A stretch of 64,000 nt of DNA from Planctomycetota bacterium (GCA_029260795.1 JAJDCO010000054.1:1-64000), one strand, 5' to 3'. Shown: positions 7,903 to 17,133, counted from the first letter of the stretch. Numbers and translations: made by a program. The notes: generated by a model not told the origin, from the sequence alone.

Positions 7903-8772
7903 ATGTCTTTGCTCAAGACCGTTGCGCTACGTTTCAAGGACTTGACCAAAGAGGCCCAGAACCGCCAATGGGACGGCCTCGAGGAACGGTTCCAAACCGT
8001 ACTGTCTCCATTGAGCAACCGCCTGGACTTCGTGGCGAACAAGCTCGACCAGGTGCAGCAAGAGGTCAGCCACGTCAAGAACCTCGAGCCGGGCGCGGAT
8101 CTGCGGCGCCGGCTCGAATCGATCGCCGACGACATCGAGGTGATCGGCAAGAATCTCGACGAGACCGGAAGCAAGCTCGAGCGTATCCGGAGCGTCGAGG
8201 ATCTGGTGACGTCGCTGCGTGAAGAGACGCGCACCTACGAGCGCAACCGGAGCGATCATCAGAAGCAGCTCGTCGACGGGCTGGGCTCGCTCGACCATGG
8301 CCAGACGCGCATGCGCACCGGACTCGAGTCGCTCTCGGGGTCGCTCGAGCAGCTCCGCGAAGACGTCACCGGCCGCTTCGTCGCCGACCTGCTGCCGTTC
8401 TCCGACATCCTCGAGGAGACGCTGGCGAGCGGAAAGCGCCTACTGGATCGGATCCCTTCCGAGTCGCGCGTCCGACGTCGCTTCTTCCTCTTCGGACGTC
8501 GCAGCGACTCCGGCCACTCGAGCTGGGACGAGGTCGCGGGCTGGCTCCGTGGCATCTCGCTGCTCAAGGGACGTCTGCAAAAGCTGATCATCGACGCCGG
8601 AGCGGTGCCGATCGACTCGGTCGGCAAACCCTTCGACCCATCGCGCCACGTTGCGGTCGAGACCGTTCGAAGCCAAGGCGACGAGCGCAACGTCGTGATC
8701 GCCGAACGGCTGAGGGGCTATCTCTTCGGCGGCAAGGTGCTTCGGTTCTCGCGAGTCGTCGTCGCCAAGTAG
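7903..8772 (+). CDS. GrpE-like nucleotide exchange factor with extended coiled coil
   Basis: The C-terminal ~50 residues of this 289-residue protein match the GrpE beta-wing (PFDPSRHVAVET, then VIAERLRGYLF and VLRFSRVVVAK), the part that opens the DnaK nucleotide cleft. Residues 1-160 are a long charged coiled coil with heptads, far longer than the usual GrpE dimer helix, and RRRFFLFGRRSDS forms a basic insert near 205. No dnaK or dnaJ gene is adjacent. The ATG follows GAGGAGG (7890-7896). It may be an accessory GrpE paralogue devoted to a special Hsp70, or a structural protein that borrowed the fold. Confidence 0.72.
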   Translation: MSLLKTVALRFKDLTKEAQNRQWDGLEERFQTVLSPLSNRLDFVANKLDQVQQEVSHVKNLEPGADLRRRLESIADDIEVIGKNLDETGSKLERIRSVEDLVTSLREETRTYERNRSDHQKQLVDGLGSLDHGQTRMRTGLESLSGSLEQLREDVTGRFVADLLPFSDILEETLASGKRLLDRIPSESRVRRRFFLFGRRSDSGHSSWDEVAGWLRGISLLKGRLQKLIIDAGAVPIDSVGKPFDPSRHVAVETVRSQGDERNVVIAERLRGYLFGGKVLRFSRVVVAK

Positions 8773-8804
8773 GCGACCTCCGGCCAACCTCGGCAGCTTT
8801 CGAT

Positions 8805-8832
8805 GAACGGCGCTCACATCCGAGCGCCGTTC
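8805..8832 (+). terminator. Intrinsic-terminator-like hairpin after the grpE-like gene
   Basis: GAACGGCGCT (8805-8814) and AGCGCCGTTC (8823-8832) form a perfect 10-bp stem with an 8-base loop, followed by GTTACAAT rather than a clear T-run. It separates the grpE-like gene from the cytochrome operon and abuts the candidate -10 at 8835. Confidence 0.5.
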
Positions 8833-8834
8833 GT

Positions 8835-8840
8835 TACAAT
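8835..8840 (+). promoter_or_regulatory. Candidate -10 element of the cytochrome operon
   Basis: TACAAT at 8835-8840 begins a 15-base stretch (to 8849) that is identical to 17781-17795 before the helicase gene. No good -35 hexamer is visible at the right distance, since that position lies in the terminator hairpin. Predicted leader is about 70 bases before the GTG at 8919. Confidence 0.35.
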
Positions 8841-8918
8841 GCGCCGCCTTATCCGGCCTGCTCGGGCCACCGTTGATCTCTGTCTCGTTCCCGCGACGCC
8901 TCACTCCTGGAGGAGCAG

Positions 8919-10592
8919 GTGCCAAGAACCGGATCGAGCGACGGGACGGTCCTCTCTGCCGCCCTCGCGCTGTTGCTGCCTCCCGTGCTCGTCGCTCTGT
9001 CCGTCGCCGGTGCCGTCCGGTGGCCCGTGAACGGAAGCCAAGAACCGAGATCGAAGCCTGTCGCCCTGGTGGCACCGGGGAAGCCTCTCGTCGACGACGT
9101 GCGGCTGCGCGGTCTCGATGCCGATTGCCACACCTGCCACCCGGAAGCGTCCCGCGGCTTCGCGGCCACGACACACGGTCCACTCGTGCACCCGGGAATC
9201 TATCAGGGCTGTCGCTCTTGCCATGAAGGCAGCAATCGGCACGCTCTCGACGGGGATCCGAAATCGATCGCGACGCTGAAGCCCGGACCAGACGCCGACG
9301 CGATGTGTCAAAGCTGTCACCTGGGCAGCCCTGAGCACGTGCGCGAATGGCCCCGTCACGAGTATGCCGAGCAGAAGGCGTCCTGCCTGGGTTGTCACCC
9401 GGTTCACGTCGCCGGCCCGCCCGAAAGACGCCCTTTCGCCTCCCTCGAGGCGAGCGCCCCTTTCCTCGGCACCGAGAACTGCGCGCTCTGCCACGCTCAG
9501 CGCTTCCACGAGCTCTCCCACACCGATCACGCCGCCTTGCAGAATCCGGTCTCTCCCGATCAAGGCTGCGAGTCCTGCCACGGTCCGGGTGCGTCGCACT
9601 ATCAATCCGGAGGCGATCGCGAGTCCGTCCGCATTCCTCGATCGCTCGAGATCGAAGAAGCCGACGCGATCTGTGCGAGCTGTCATCAAGCCGAGCTCGA
9701 ACAGCACGCCGAAGCGGTGAGCTCGTTTCACGCGAAGGGCCTGCGCTGCACGTCCTGCCATCCAGTACACCGCATCGCACGGGACCGGGACCGGCAAGTC
9801 GGTTGGCCCAGCCTCGAGCATGCGATGCGCGAGGCGGAGCCCGTGGGCGACGCCCGCTGCGAGGACTGTCACTCCGAGCCCCACGCCGGCTTCGCGCGCT
9901 CGTTCCACGCGCCCTTGGTGGATCACGGCGCCTGCGAGTCCTGCCACGGGCCAGCGTCGCTGCATGTCGGCTTCGGAGGCTCCCTCGCCTCGATCGTGCG
10001 ACCCGATGCGCTGACCGGCCGCTCGAGCGCGAACGTCTGTCTGAGCTGCCATGCCGGACAGGCCGACCTCCACGGCTGGGATCGCGGTGCTCATGCGCGG
10101 GCGGATGTCTCGTGCTTGGACTGCCACCCTTCCAACGGTGAGCGAGGTCGGCCTCTGGGTGCTCCTCAAAGCGACGTCTGTGGACGCTGTCATGCCAGCG
10201 TCGTTGCGCAGTTTCGCTTGCCGAATCACCACCGCGTGATCGAGGGCGACATGGATTGTACCGCTTGCCACGATCCCCACGGAGGACGGCGGCGAGTGCA
10301 CGACAAGACGGTGACCGAGGAGTCGTGCGTCGCCTGCCATCGCGAGCGCCGCGGGCCCTTTGTCTTCGAGCACGAAGCCGATCGCAGCGAAGGCTGCGTC
10401 GTCTGTCATCAGCCCCATGGCTCGGCGAATCGCAAGCTGCTCGACCGAGCGCGCAGCCGCGACGTCTGCTTGTCCTGCCATCCGAATCTGCCGGCGAGCC
10501 ACGATCAACGGCCGAGCTCCGCCTACCGGAACTGCGTCTCGTGCCATACGGAGTTTCACGGCTCCAACCTCCATCCGTTGTTCTTCCGATGA
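8919..10592 (+). CDS. 18-haem multihaem c-type cytochrome
   Basis: The 557-residue protein carries 18 CxxCH haem-attachment motifs, the first being CHTCH and the last CVSCH, spread evenly from residue ~68 to the C-terminus with many additional histidines for axial ligation. Residues 12-33 are a hydrophobic signal or anchor, so it is periplasmic or tethered. The haem spacing recalls DmsE/MtrA-type and doubled-CxxCH cytochromes. GTG start with GGAGGAG (8908-8914) upstream. Its stop overlaps the start of the beta-barrel gene, which makes a shared role as an electron conduit likely. It needs a cytochrome c maturation system, not seen in this window. Confidence 0.9.
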   Translation: MPRTGSSDGTVLSAALALLLPPVLVALSVAGAVRWPVNGSQEPRSKPVALVAPGKPLVDDVRLRGLDADCHTCHPEASRGFAATTHGPLVHPGIYQGCRSCHEGSNRHALDGDPKSIATLKPGPDADAMCQSCHLGSPEHVREWPRHEYAEQKASCLGCHPVHVAGPPERRPFASLEASAPFLGTENCALCHAQRFHELSHTDHAALQNPVSPDQGCESCHGPGASHYQSGGDRESVRIPRSLEIEEADAICASCHQAELEQHAEAVSSFHAKGLRCTSCHPVHRIARDRDRQVGWPSLEHAMREAEPVGDARCEDCHSEPHAGFARSFHAPLVDHGACESCHGPASLHVGFGGSLASIVRPDALTGRSSANVCLSCHAGQADLHGWDRGAHARADVSCLDCHPSNGERGRPLGAPQSDVCGRCHASVVAQFRLPNHHRVIEGDMDCTACHDPHGGRRRVHDKTVTEESCVACHRERRGPFVFEHEADRSEGCVVCHQPHGSANRKLLDRARSRDVCLSCHPNLPASHDQRPSSAYRNCVSCHTEFHGSNLHPLFFR

Positions 10593-12547
10593 GCCGTCCG
10601 ATCCTCATCCTGATGCTCTGTGTCTCCGGCTTCGTCGGGCGCGCTCCGGCCGCGACCTGTGCCCAAGAAGCCCCGGACTCGCCTCCACCCGAGGAGCCCG
10701 TCGGCGTCGAAGACGAGAAGCCATCGAGCGAAACGGACGCGCCTTCCTCGGACGACTCGCCCAAGCTGCCGGCCGAGAACGAAGAGCCGACGTTCGATTG
10801 GAGCGGCGAGGTGCGTCTCGGATGGCGAGAGGTGCGCGTCAATGGAAGCGAAGACCAGTTCGATGCCGATCTGAATCTCGACCGCGGCTTTCGCATCCTC
10901 GGCACCGAGCTCGAAGCATTCGCGCGGCGCAAGGACGCGCCCTTCGATCACCTGCGCGCACGCTCCTCCGGTATCGACGACCCCTTCGCGCTGGCCGAGA
11001 TCGAGATCGAGCGCTTCGACCTCTGGACGACACGGGCGAGGTGGCAGAAGTCCGACAATCTCTTCGGCTCGGTCGGGGAGTTTCATCCCTACCATTCGAA
11101 GCGCCATCTGCTGGACATCGGCGGTGGCTGGACTCCGAACGACGCGTGGAGCTTTGACCTCGACTATCGACATCAGCAGCGAGCCGGAAGCTCGCGCCCG
11201 ACGCGTCAGGTGGTCGGGTCCGCCTTCATCGGGGGCGTCGCCCCGTTTCACGAGCGCAGCCACGACATCGACCTCGCGATCGGCTTCGTCCCGTCCGAGC
11301 ACACGTCCTTCCACCTCACCGGCGGCTGGGGCACCGAGTCGCGCGACGATGTGCGCTACTTCTCGGGTGATCTGAGTCCGGGAGCTCCCCTGCAACCGAT
11401 CGAGCGCTTCGATGCCGAGGAGCACAATCAGACGACGCGGCTGGGCGGACGCGGAAAGCTTTCGCCGATCCCCGACGAGCTCTGGATCGAGGGCGGCATC
11501 CAGTACGCCTACATTCGCCGCGACATCGATGCCGAAGCACAACGCCTCGACTTCGGCTCGGATGCCTCCGACCAGCTCTTCGAGGACGTCTCCCTCGAAG
11601 GCTCGCGCGTCGACGCCGACGTCGAGCTCGGTCTGCGACCTGTCGAGCCGCTCACCTGGCTGACCAGCTACCGGCGCCGGGTCGCCGTCGAGGACGACGA
11701 CCTGCGGTCGGTCCAGATATCGCGCGACCCTCCTTTCTCGGGCGCGATCATGCCCTCGGGATTCGTCGCCTTCAATGGCGTCACGACCCGACTGAATGCC
11801 ATCGCCAGCGAGCTCGATTGGCAGATGCTCGACGAGCTCGCGGTGCGCGCGGGGTACCAGTACGGCGAGGACCATATCAAGTCGGGGCTGGCCGGCATCG
11901 ACCAGAAGGTCTACCACCACGGTCCCAGCACCGGACTCACCTGGCGACCCAATCGCCGCTGGCGCTTCGACGGCGACTATCGCGCCCTCGACACCACCCA
12001 GCCCTTGACCGAAGCGTCCTCCGCGGATACCGACCGCTTTCGAGCCCGTGCCGAGTGGCTCGCGCTGGACGAGCTCAGTCTCTCGGTCAGCTTCGATCGC
12101 ACGGATCGCCGGCAGAACACGTCCGCCTTGGACACTCGCTCGGAGGCATTCAACGGCACCGTGAGCTGGACCGCCGACGAGGACACTCAGGTCTCGGCCG
12201 GCGTGACCTGGCGTCAGATCCGATCGCGGACGCGGGCGCTGTATGCGACCCCACCTCCGGCCGCCCCATTCGTCGTCGGATACGATGGCGAAGAGGTAGT
12301 CACCCACCTGGACATTGTTTACGATCGTCTGGACCCGGTCAGCTTGACGTTGGACTTCACGCACGTGCGGCTGGCAGGGGACTTTCCCTACGACCTCCTC
12401 GACATCGCCGGCGGTCCGAGCTACGCGCTCGACGCGAGCTGGCGCCTGGGGCTCGAGTACCGCTACCGGCGGTACAACGAGCGCAGCGCCACGGCCAATG
12501 ACTACGATGCCGAGATCTGGCTCGCCACCCTCGTCTGGACGTTCTGA
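10589..12547 (+). CDS. Outer-membrane beta-barrel, MtrB/PioB-like porin candidate
   Basis: The 652-residue product has a signal peptide (residues 1-26), an acidic proline-rich linker (about 28-70), then alternating aromatic/charged strands through to the end, finishing in LATLVWTF. A terminal Phe after alternating hydrophobics is the usual outer-membrane insertion signal. Its place directly after a multihaem cytochrome, with a 4-base overlap, suggests the decahaem-associated MtrB/PioB porins that sheath a cytochrome wire. The CxxC near the N-terminus of Shewanella MtrB is absent. Family membership is inferred from context and strand pattern rather than a diagnostic motif. Confidence 0.65.
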   Translation: MSRPILILMLCVSGFVGRAPAATCAQEAPDSPPPEEPVGVEDEKPSSETDAPSSDDSPKLPAENEEPTFDWSGEVRLGWREVRVNGSEDQFDADLNLDRGFRILGTELEAFARRKDAPFDHLRARSSGIDDPFALAEIEIERFDLWTTRARWQKSDNLFGSVGEFHPYHSKRHLLDIGGGWTPNDAWSFDLDYRHQQRAGSSRPTRQVVGSAFIGGVAPFHERSHDIDLAIGFVPSEHTSFHLTGGWGTESRDDVRYFSGDLSPGAPLQPIERFDAEEHNQTTRLGGRGKLSPIPDELWIEGGIQYAYIRRDIDAEAQRLDFGSDASDQLFEDVSLEGSRVDADVELGLRPVEPLTWLTSYRRRVAVEDDDLRSVQISRDPPFSGAIMPSGFVAFNGVTTRLNAIASELDWQMLDELAVRAGYQYGEDHIKSGLAGIDQKVYHHGPSTGLTWRPNRRWRFDGDYRALDTTQPLTEASSADTDRFRARAEWLALDELSLSVSFDRTDRRQNTSALDTRSEAFNGTVSWTADEDTQVSAGVTWRQIRSRTRALYATPPPAAPFVVGYDGEEVVTHLDIVYDRLDPVSLTLDFTHVRLAGDFPYDLLDIAGGPSYALDASWRLGLEYRYRRYNERSATANDYDAEIWLATLVWTF

Positions 12548-13938
12548 TGAAGCTCGGCCTTGCTCTGCTGGCACTCTCCCTGCTCTCGCTCACGGCTTGT
12601 GTTCAAGGGGGTGGGAGCGGCAGCTTCGATCTCTTCGGCTCCGGGGACGACGGCCCTCCTGGAGGCGGCAACACGGCTCCGCCCGTCGCTCATCTGGCGT
12701 TGGAGTCCGTGAACACCGATGGGGCACCGAGCGGACGTTCGCTCCCTGTGGATCCGCAAACCGGCGAGTTCCAGCTCGAGCGCGGCCAGGCCTTCGCCAT
12801 CGTCTTGGTCGCGGAGCCGAGCCCGGATACGGACGCAGAGCTCGATCTGATCGACGAGACGGGAGCCGGCGATCCCGCGACCCTGGTCGTCACGATCGAT
12901 CGTCCGGTTCGCGATCCGCGCACGCTGGGAGAGTTCCTTCCGGCGGGCGAGAACCTCGCAGCCCTCTTCCGTGAGCTCGTGAGAGACGACGACGCGGGCA
13001 CGGCGGGCGCGCTGACGCTGGGCGTTGCTTTCGGAGTCAGTGACCAAGTACCGAGTGAGAATCCGTTCCGAGCCGTCGGTACGGTGACGGACATCGAGGC
13101 CACCGAGTCGGTCCAAGCCGAGGCGGCCGTCCAGATCGTCGGATCGTTGCCGCCGTCGCTCGCGATGAGCTTCGAGGAAGCGCCTGATCCCGGAACGCGC
13201 GACTTCACCGAGCAGCCGTTGATCCGAAATGACTCCACGGAGCAGTGGCTCGTCGGAAGCGGCCTCCGCTGGGTCGTCGCCCTGATCGCGACTCCCAACG
13301 CCGAATCGGCCGCCGGCTTCGATCTCATCGATGAGGACCATGGTGGCGTTGGAGACCCGACGACGCTGAACGTCACCGCGAACGTCGACCTGGGGAACGT
13401 CGCCGCTGGCGAGAACCTCGCCGCGTTCTTCCATGTCGAGATCGATCCGGTGATCGACGACGGGACGGGCGAGCAGAAGATCGGATTGGTCCTCGACGTA
13501 GCCGCGGGCCTCGAGCCACCGCTGGGAGTCCTCGAGTTCCAAGCGACGGTGATGGATGAGCTCGGCCGCAGCTCCTCGGCCGCGGTTCAAGTGATCGAGG
13601 TGATCCCTAACTCGACCCTCTCGCAAGACGTTCAGCCAATGCTCACGCCCTCGTGCGGCTTCTCGGGCTGTCACGGCCCACCCTTCCCGACGCAGGGCCT
13701 CGATCTCAGTGACGGCGCCACGCACGGCGAGACCGTGGGCATCCCCTCGCTGCAGGCACCGTTGAATCTCGTCGAGCCTCTCGATCCCGAGCTCAGCTAC
13801 ATCATTCACAAGCTCCGCAACACCCAGCGCGACGTCGGGGGCAACGGCAGGCGCATGCCGGACAACCGGCCGGCCTGGGCTGAAGCCCAGATCGTGCTCG
13901 TCGAGAACTGGATCCGTTTGGGCGCCAAGAACGATTGA
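12547..13938 (+). CDS. Lipoprotein with single C-terminal CX4CH haem site
   Basis: The 463-residue protein has a lipobox LTAC with Cys18 as lipid site, then a glycine-rich linker and two repeated beta-sandwich units of about 170-180 residues (each with DLIDE, GDP-TL and AGENLAA-F segments, starting near residues 100 and 255). The last ~115 residues hold QPMLTPSCGFSGCHG, a CX4CH haem-attachment motif, and a later Met (RRMPDNRPAW) that could be the sixth ligand, like planctomycete small cytochromes. It starts on the last base of the barrel stop codon, so it is co-translated. It may be the outer partner of the conduit, facing the cell exterior. Confidence 0.7.
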   Translation: MKLGLALLALSLLSLTACVQGGGSGSFDLFGSGDDGPPGGGNTAPPVAHLALESVNTDGAPSGRSLPVDPQTGEFQLERGQAFAIVLVAEPSPDTDAELDLIDETGAGDPATLVVTIDRPVRDPRTLGEFLPAGENLAALFRELVRDDDAGTAGALTLGVAFGVSDQVPSENPFRAVGTVTDIEATESVQAEAAVQIVGSLPPSLAMSFEEAPDPGTRDFTEQPLIRNDSTEQWLVGSGLRWVVALIATPNAESAAGFDLIDEDHGGVGDPTTLNVTANVDLGNVAAGENLAAFFHVEIDPVIDDGTGEQKIGLVLDVAAGLEPPLGVLEFQATVMDELGRSSSAAVQVIEVIPNSTLSQDVQPMLTPSCGFSGCHGPPFPTQGLDLSDGATHGETVGIPSLQAPLNLVEPLDPELSYIIHKLRNTQRDVGGNGRRMPDNRPAWAEAQIVLVENWIRLGAKND

Positions 13939-13968
13939 GCCTCGGCTGGCCGAGTCCCCGCGAGTCAC

Positions 13969-16152
13969 TCATCGCAGACGAATGAGCCACGCCGTCTCGA
14001 GAGCGCTCACCGATTGGTAGCGATCGGCGTCGAATCCGGGCCATGCGGGCTCGGGTGCGGAGAACGCCGTCAGCGCCCAGCGGCGACTCGAAGATCCTTC
14101 GGCTCGAAGGACGCGTGGAGTCAGGATCCATTGGGCGAGCTCTCGATGCTCCCGATCGGTGAAGGACTGCTGCAGATCGACCGAGCGCCCCGATGGCAGC
14201 GGCAACACCCAGCGCTCCGCGAACGTCAGCTCGGCACGCACCGCCTCGGGATCCGCGCCCTCCTCTCGCAGGACGCGCACGTCTCGCCAGATGAGCTTGG
14301 GATCGAGCTGAAACCTCACGGCTCCGTCACGCCATTCCAAGGCACCCGGCCACTGCGCCAGGCGCCGGCGAGTCCACATTGCCGTTGCCTCGGATGGCAG
14401 CCTGGCCACCACGCGGCCCCCTTTTCCATCGGATCTCCACTCGATGCGTTCCTCGAGCTTCGAGAAGCCCTCCCGAGTGAACGGCACTCGGATCGGCGGA
14501 GTATCACCCACGAACTCCAGGAAGACCTCGCCAGCCGACCGTCGCGACAGTGCGAGGCAATCCTCGACGGATCCGTACGAGGTGTTCGGCTCCAGGTCAG
14601 CCACCGAGAAGCTCATCACCGAGACGGCAGCTCGCCGGAAGACGACGAGCTCGAGGGTGCCGATCGACAAGACCGAGATCGCGACCGCAAGCGCGGTCGC
14701 CCGCCGGCCGAGACCAAAGGTGCACACACCCAGAATCAGGCTCCCGAGAAGGATGCCGAGTCCCCAATCGAAGTGGCCCCAGCGAGGCGCGTGCGCCAGG
14801 CGGAGCCAATCGCCACTCGGCGGGATTCGCCAGCGACGGGCGAGTAAACCCGGATCGCTCCGGGCCACGTCCAGTGACATTCGGCGTCCACGTCCGGCAT
14901 CGTTCGGCAGCTCAGTCGCTGCCGACTCTCCGAATCGTACGAGCGAGCCCCCTAGCCGGACGAATCTCTGCACCGCTTCGGTGTGATCCCATCGCCCGGC
15001 ACCGTCGATCACGACGAAGTCGAAGGCATCGAGCATCGGTTGATCGAGCGGCCACGCATCCCCCTGGATCCGAATCACGACCGCACCTTCGAGAATCGCC
15101 TCGAGCTCGGCTGGCTCGGGCTCCGAGGTCGGATCACGGAGCACCGCGCCCAGCCGCAGGTCTTCCGGAACGAATTGGAGGTCGAACCGCTCGACGACTT
15201 CGCCATCGACTTCCACCTCGATCCAAGGGAGCTCTCGCCAGACCGGAACGGGCAAGACGACGCGACGTGCCTCGCCGGCGCCGAGCGTGATCGCCCGGCG
15301 GCACGATCGGTCGCGTGAGCTGCGGACGAGCACGTCAATCTCGACCGGATTCGATGGCCCCTGAAGATCCAAGGCGATCCAAACGAGCTCGCCATCCCGC
15401 GCCCATCCGTTCTCCAAGAGGTCGACCTTCACGGGTGGCTGAGCCATCGCAGGAGTGGAGCCGGCGACCACCAGAACGATCGCGGTCACGACCTCGCGCC
15501 GCCGGGTGGCGATCAGTATCACGAGCAGCCCGAGGGCGGCCCACGCGATCACGGCGATCTCTTGGCCGGCGGTCAGCGAGAGGTCGGGATCACCCGAACG
15601 ATGCACTTGCAAGATCAGGGCGAACGGCGACGCAGCGGACAGCAGCTGTCCGGAGGCTCCGGCGAGCTCGATGCGCATGGTGTCGATCCACGGCGGCAGT
15701 GCACCGACGGCGAAGACACATCCGAGGTACGCTGCCGCACGGGCCGGGCTCTTCTCGATGGCGATCCATCGGGCCAGTGCGTGGAACACCGCGAGCGCAG
15801 CCACGACGAGGACGACGATCTGCCACCGGTCGCCCGAGACACGCCAAGCCGCCCACACTGCGGGGACCACCAAGCAGCCTGCCACGCGTCCCGGGTACGG
15901 GAATCCGGGCGTGAAGGCTCGCCCAAAGCTGCCGATCGCGAGCAGGGTCCAACCGACCCAAAGCAGAGCCCGTGTTTGCCCGAAGAGCTCGGGAGCCCAC
16001 TCCGCCCACCAGCAGAACGCGACGAGGAACAGGGGTGCGATCATCCAGATCGCGCGCCAGGTCAAGAGCGGGATCGGAACGCGCGCACTCAATTCATCAC
16101 CAGTTCGTGGGAAGCTCTCGGTCGGACTCGCCCTTCCCCCGATCGTCTTCAA
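13969..16152 (-). CDS. Large membrane protein with a GATase-like periplasmic domain
   Basis: About 727 residues with a cluster of hydrophobic segments between residues 29 and 235 (for example WMIAPLFLVAFCWWAEW), a soluble region of about 250 residues, another membrane segment near 475-515 and a beta-rich C-terminus. The middle contains FDFVVIDGAGRWD and RLGGSLVRFGES, the pattern of the class I glutamine-amidotransferase-like fold seen in uncharacterised planctomycete membrane proteins. No catalytic Cys is evident. The longest frame starts at TTG; an ATG 36 codons later (16042-16044) is the latest credible start. Last gene of a minus-strand run after the FtsQ-like protein. Function unknown. 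Confidence 0.65.
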   Translation of the reverse strand: MKTIGGRASPTESFPRTGDELSARVPIPLLTWRAIWMIAPLFLVAFCWWAEWAPELFGQTRALLWVGWTLLAIGSFGRAFTPGFPYPGRVAGCLVVPAVWAAWRVSGDRWQIVVLVVAALAVFHALARWIAIEKSPARAAAYLGCVFAVGALPPWIDTMRIELAGASGQLLSAASPFALILQVHRSGDPDLSLTAGQEIAVIAWAALGLLVILIATRRREVVTAIVLVVAGSTPAMAQPPVKVDLLENGWARDGELVWIALDLQGPSNPVEIDVLVRSSRDRSCRRAITLGAGEARRVVLPVPVWRELPWIEVEVDGEVVERFDLQFVPEDLRLGAVLRDPTSEPEPAELEAILEGAVVIRIQGDAWPLDQPMLDAFDFVVIDGAGRWDHTEAVQRFVRLGGSLVRFGESAATELPNDAGRGRRMSLDVARSDPGLLARRWRIPPSGDWLRLAHAPRWGHFDWGLGILLGSLILGVCTFGLGRRATALAVAISVLSIGTLELVVFRRAAVSVMSFSVADLEPNTSYGSVEDCLALSRRSAGEVFLEFVGDTPPIRVPFTREGFSKLEERIEWRSDGKGGRVVARLPSEATAMWTRRRLAQWPGALEWRDGAVRFQLDPKLIWRDVRVLREEGADPEAVRAELTFAERWVLPLPSGRSVDLQQSFTDREHRELAQWILTPRVLRAEGSSSRRWALTAFSAPEPAWPGFDADRYQSVSALETAWLIRLR

Positions 16153-16194
16153 CGAGGCGACGTGGACTCGGTTCGCGATGAGGCATCGCCGTTC

Positions 16195-17133
16195 TCAGCG
16201 ATTCCGAGCGGTCCCGGCGGCCACAACGCTGGGTCCCGGCGAGTCGTCGAGCTTGACGCGCAGGATGCCATTGAGACCGGGAAACTCCACCAACACGTTT
16301 CGGAGTCGGCGCAGCTTCTCCTCGAACGTCAAGGGATCCGGTTGGGGGCTCGCCGGAGAGCGGCCCCATTCCACGAGCACGCGATCCGAGGTCAAGAAGG
16401 CGAGCTCGCTATCGAACGGCTTGACGCGTCCCCCGACGTTCGAGACATCGATGGCGGTGAAGCGAACCGTTCGGGAGAGGAACTTGAGGTAATGCGGACG
16501 AACGGCTTCGACCAGCGCGACTCCTTCCCGCACGGCGCGATCCTTCCACGGTCGACCGACTGCCGGTGGCGGGACGAGCACGCCTTGAATCTGCGGGAGC
16601 CAGAGGCTTCGGAGTCGAGGATCCTCGAGTGGAAGATCCGGAAGGCGGACGCCCATCTTGTCGATCGGGACCGCTTGCCCGTCCCCGAGGACGATCAGCG
16701 CGGCCGGTCTGCGCAGCTCGAGCTCGATCTCGATCTGGCCAGGATAGACGCGACGCACGGCTTCAACGCCGGCCACCCAAGGATTGGCGGCATAACGTTC
16801 CGCGAGGGCGCGCTCGACCTCGGGTGTGAAGATCGAGAGTGGCTTCGGAGGGAGACCGTGGTCGTGCTGCAGCTCGCTCTCGAGCTCGTTCGGCACCCAA
16901 GTCGGTACTTCGACCAGCTCGACAGCCAGGGGATCCACATGGAAGTCGGGATGTCGCCGGACTTGCCGGTACATCGCGTGGACAGACAGCACCACTCCGG
17001 CGCAGACCGTGACGGTCCCAGCGACGAGATAGATCAATCCTCGTCGGCGCGGATTGGAGTCATCGGCGTCTCGGCGGTCGCGCTGGGACCGCCGAGCGCC
17101 GGAGCGCTGGGAGGCGAACAGGCCCATGAGCAT
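16195..17133 (-). CDS. FtsQ/DivIB-like POTRA protein
   Basis: The 312-residue protein has a basic cytoplasmic N-terminus (RRSQRDRR, NPRRRG), one membrane segment (residues about 32-51) and a periplasmic region. The POTRA-like core around residues 95-150 contains NPWVAGVEAVRRVYPGQIEI followed by RRPAALIVLGDG; this is the signature of FtsQ, where the pattern is a pWV..a.V.R..P..l.I...E..PvA. A valid alternative is another single-pass POTRA protein. No SD is obvious at the first ATG. It lies between a small helical protein and a large membrane protein rather than in a dcw cluster. Confidence 0.6.
   Translation of the reverse strand: MLMGLFASQRSGARRSQRDRRDADDSNPRRRGLIYLVAGTVTVCAGVVLSVHAMYRQVRRHPDFHVDPLAVELVEVPTWVPNELESELQHDHGLPPKPLSIFTPEVERALAERYAANPWVAGVEAVRRVYPGQIEIELELRRPAALIVLGDGQAVPIDKMGVRLPDLPLEDPRLRSLWLPQIQGVLVPPPAVGRPWKDRAVREGVALVEAVRPHYLKFLSRTVRFTAIDVSNVGGRVKPFDSELAFLTSDRVLVEWGRSPASPQPDPLTFEEKLRRLRNVLVEFPGLNGILRVKLDDSPGPSVVAAGTARNR

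Noticed and set aside
8440..10932. Very long open frames on the minus strand opposite the cytochrome gene (830 and 557 codons).
   Set aside because: They mirror a GC-rich, cysteine/histidine-patterned gene on the plus strand, are Arg-rich and show no domain; the plus-strand CxxCH periodicity is decisive.
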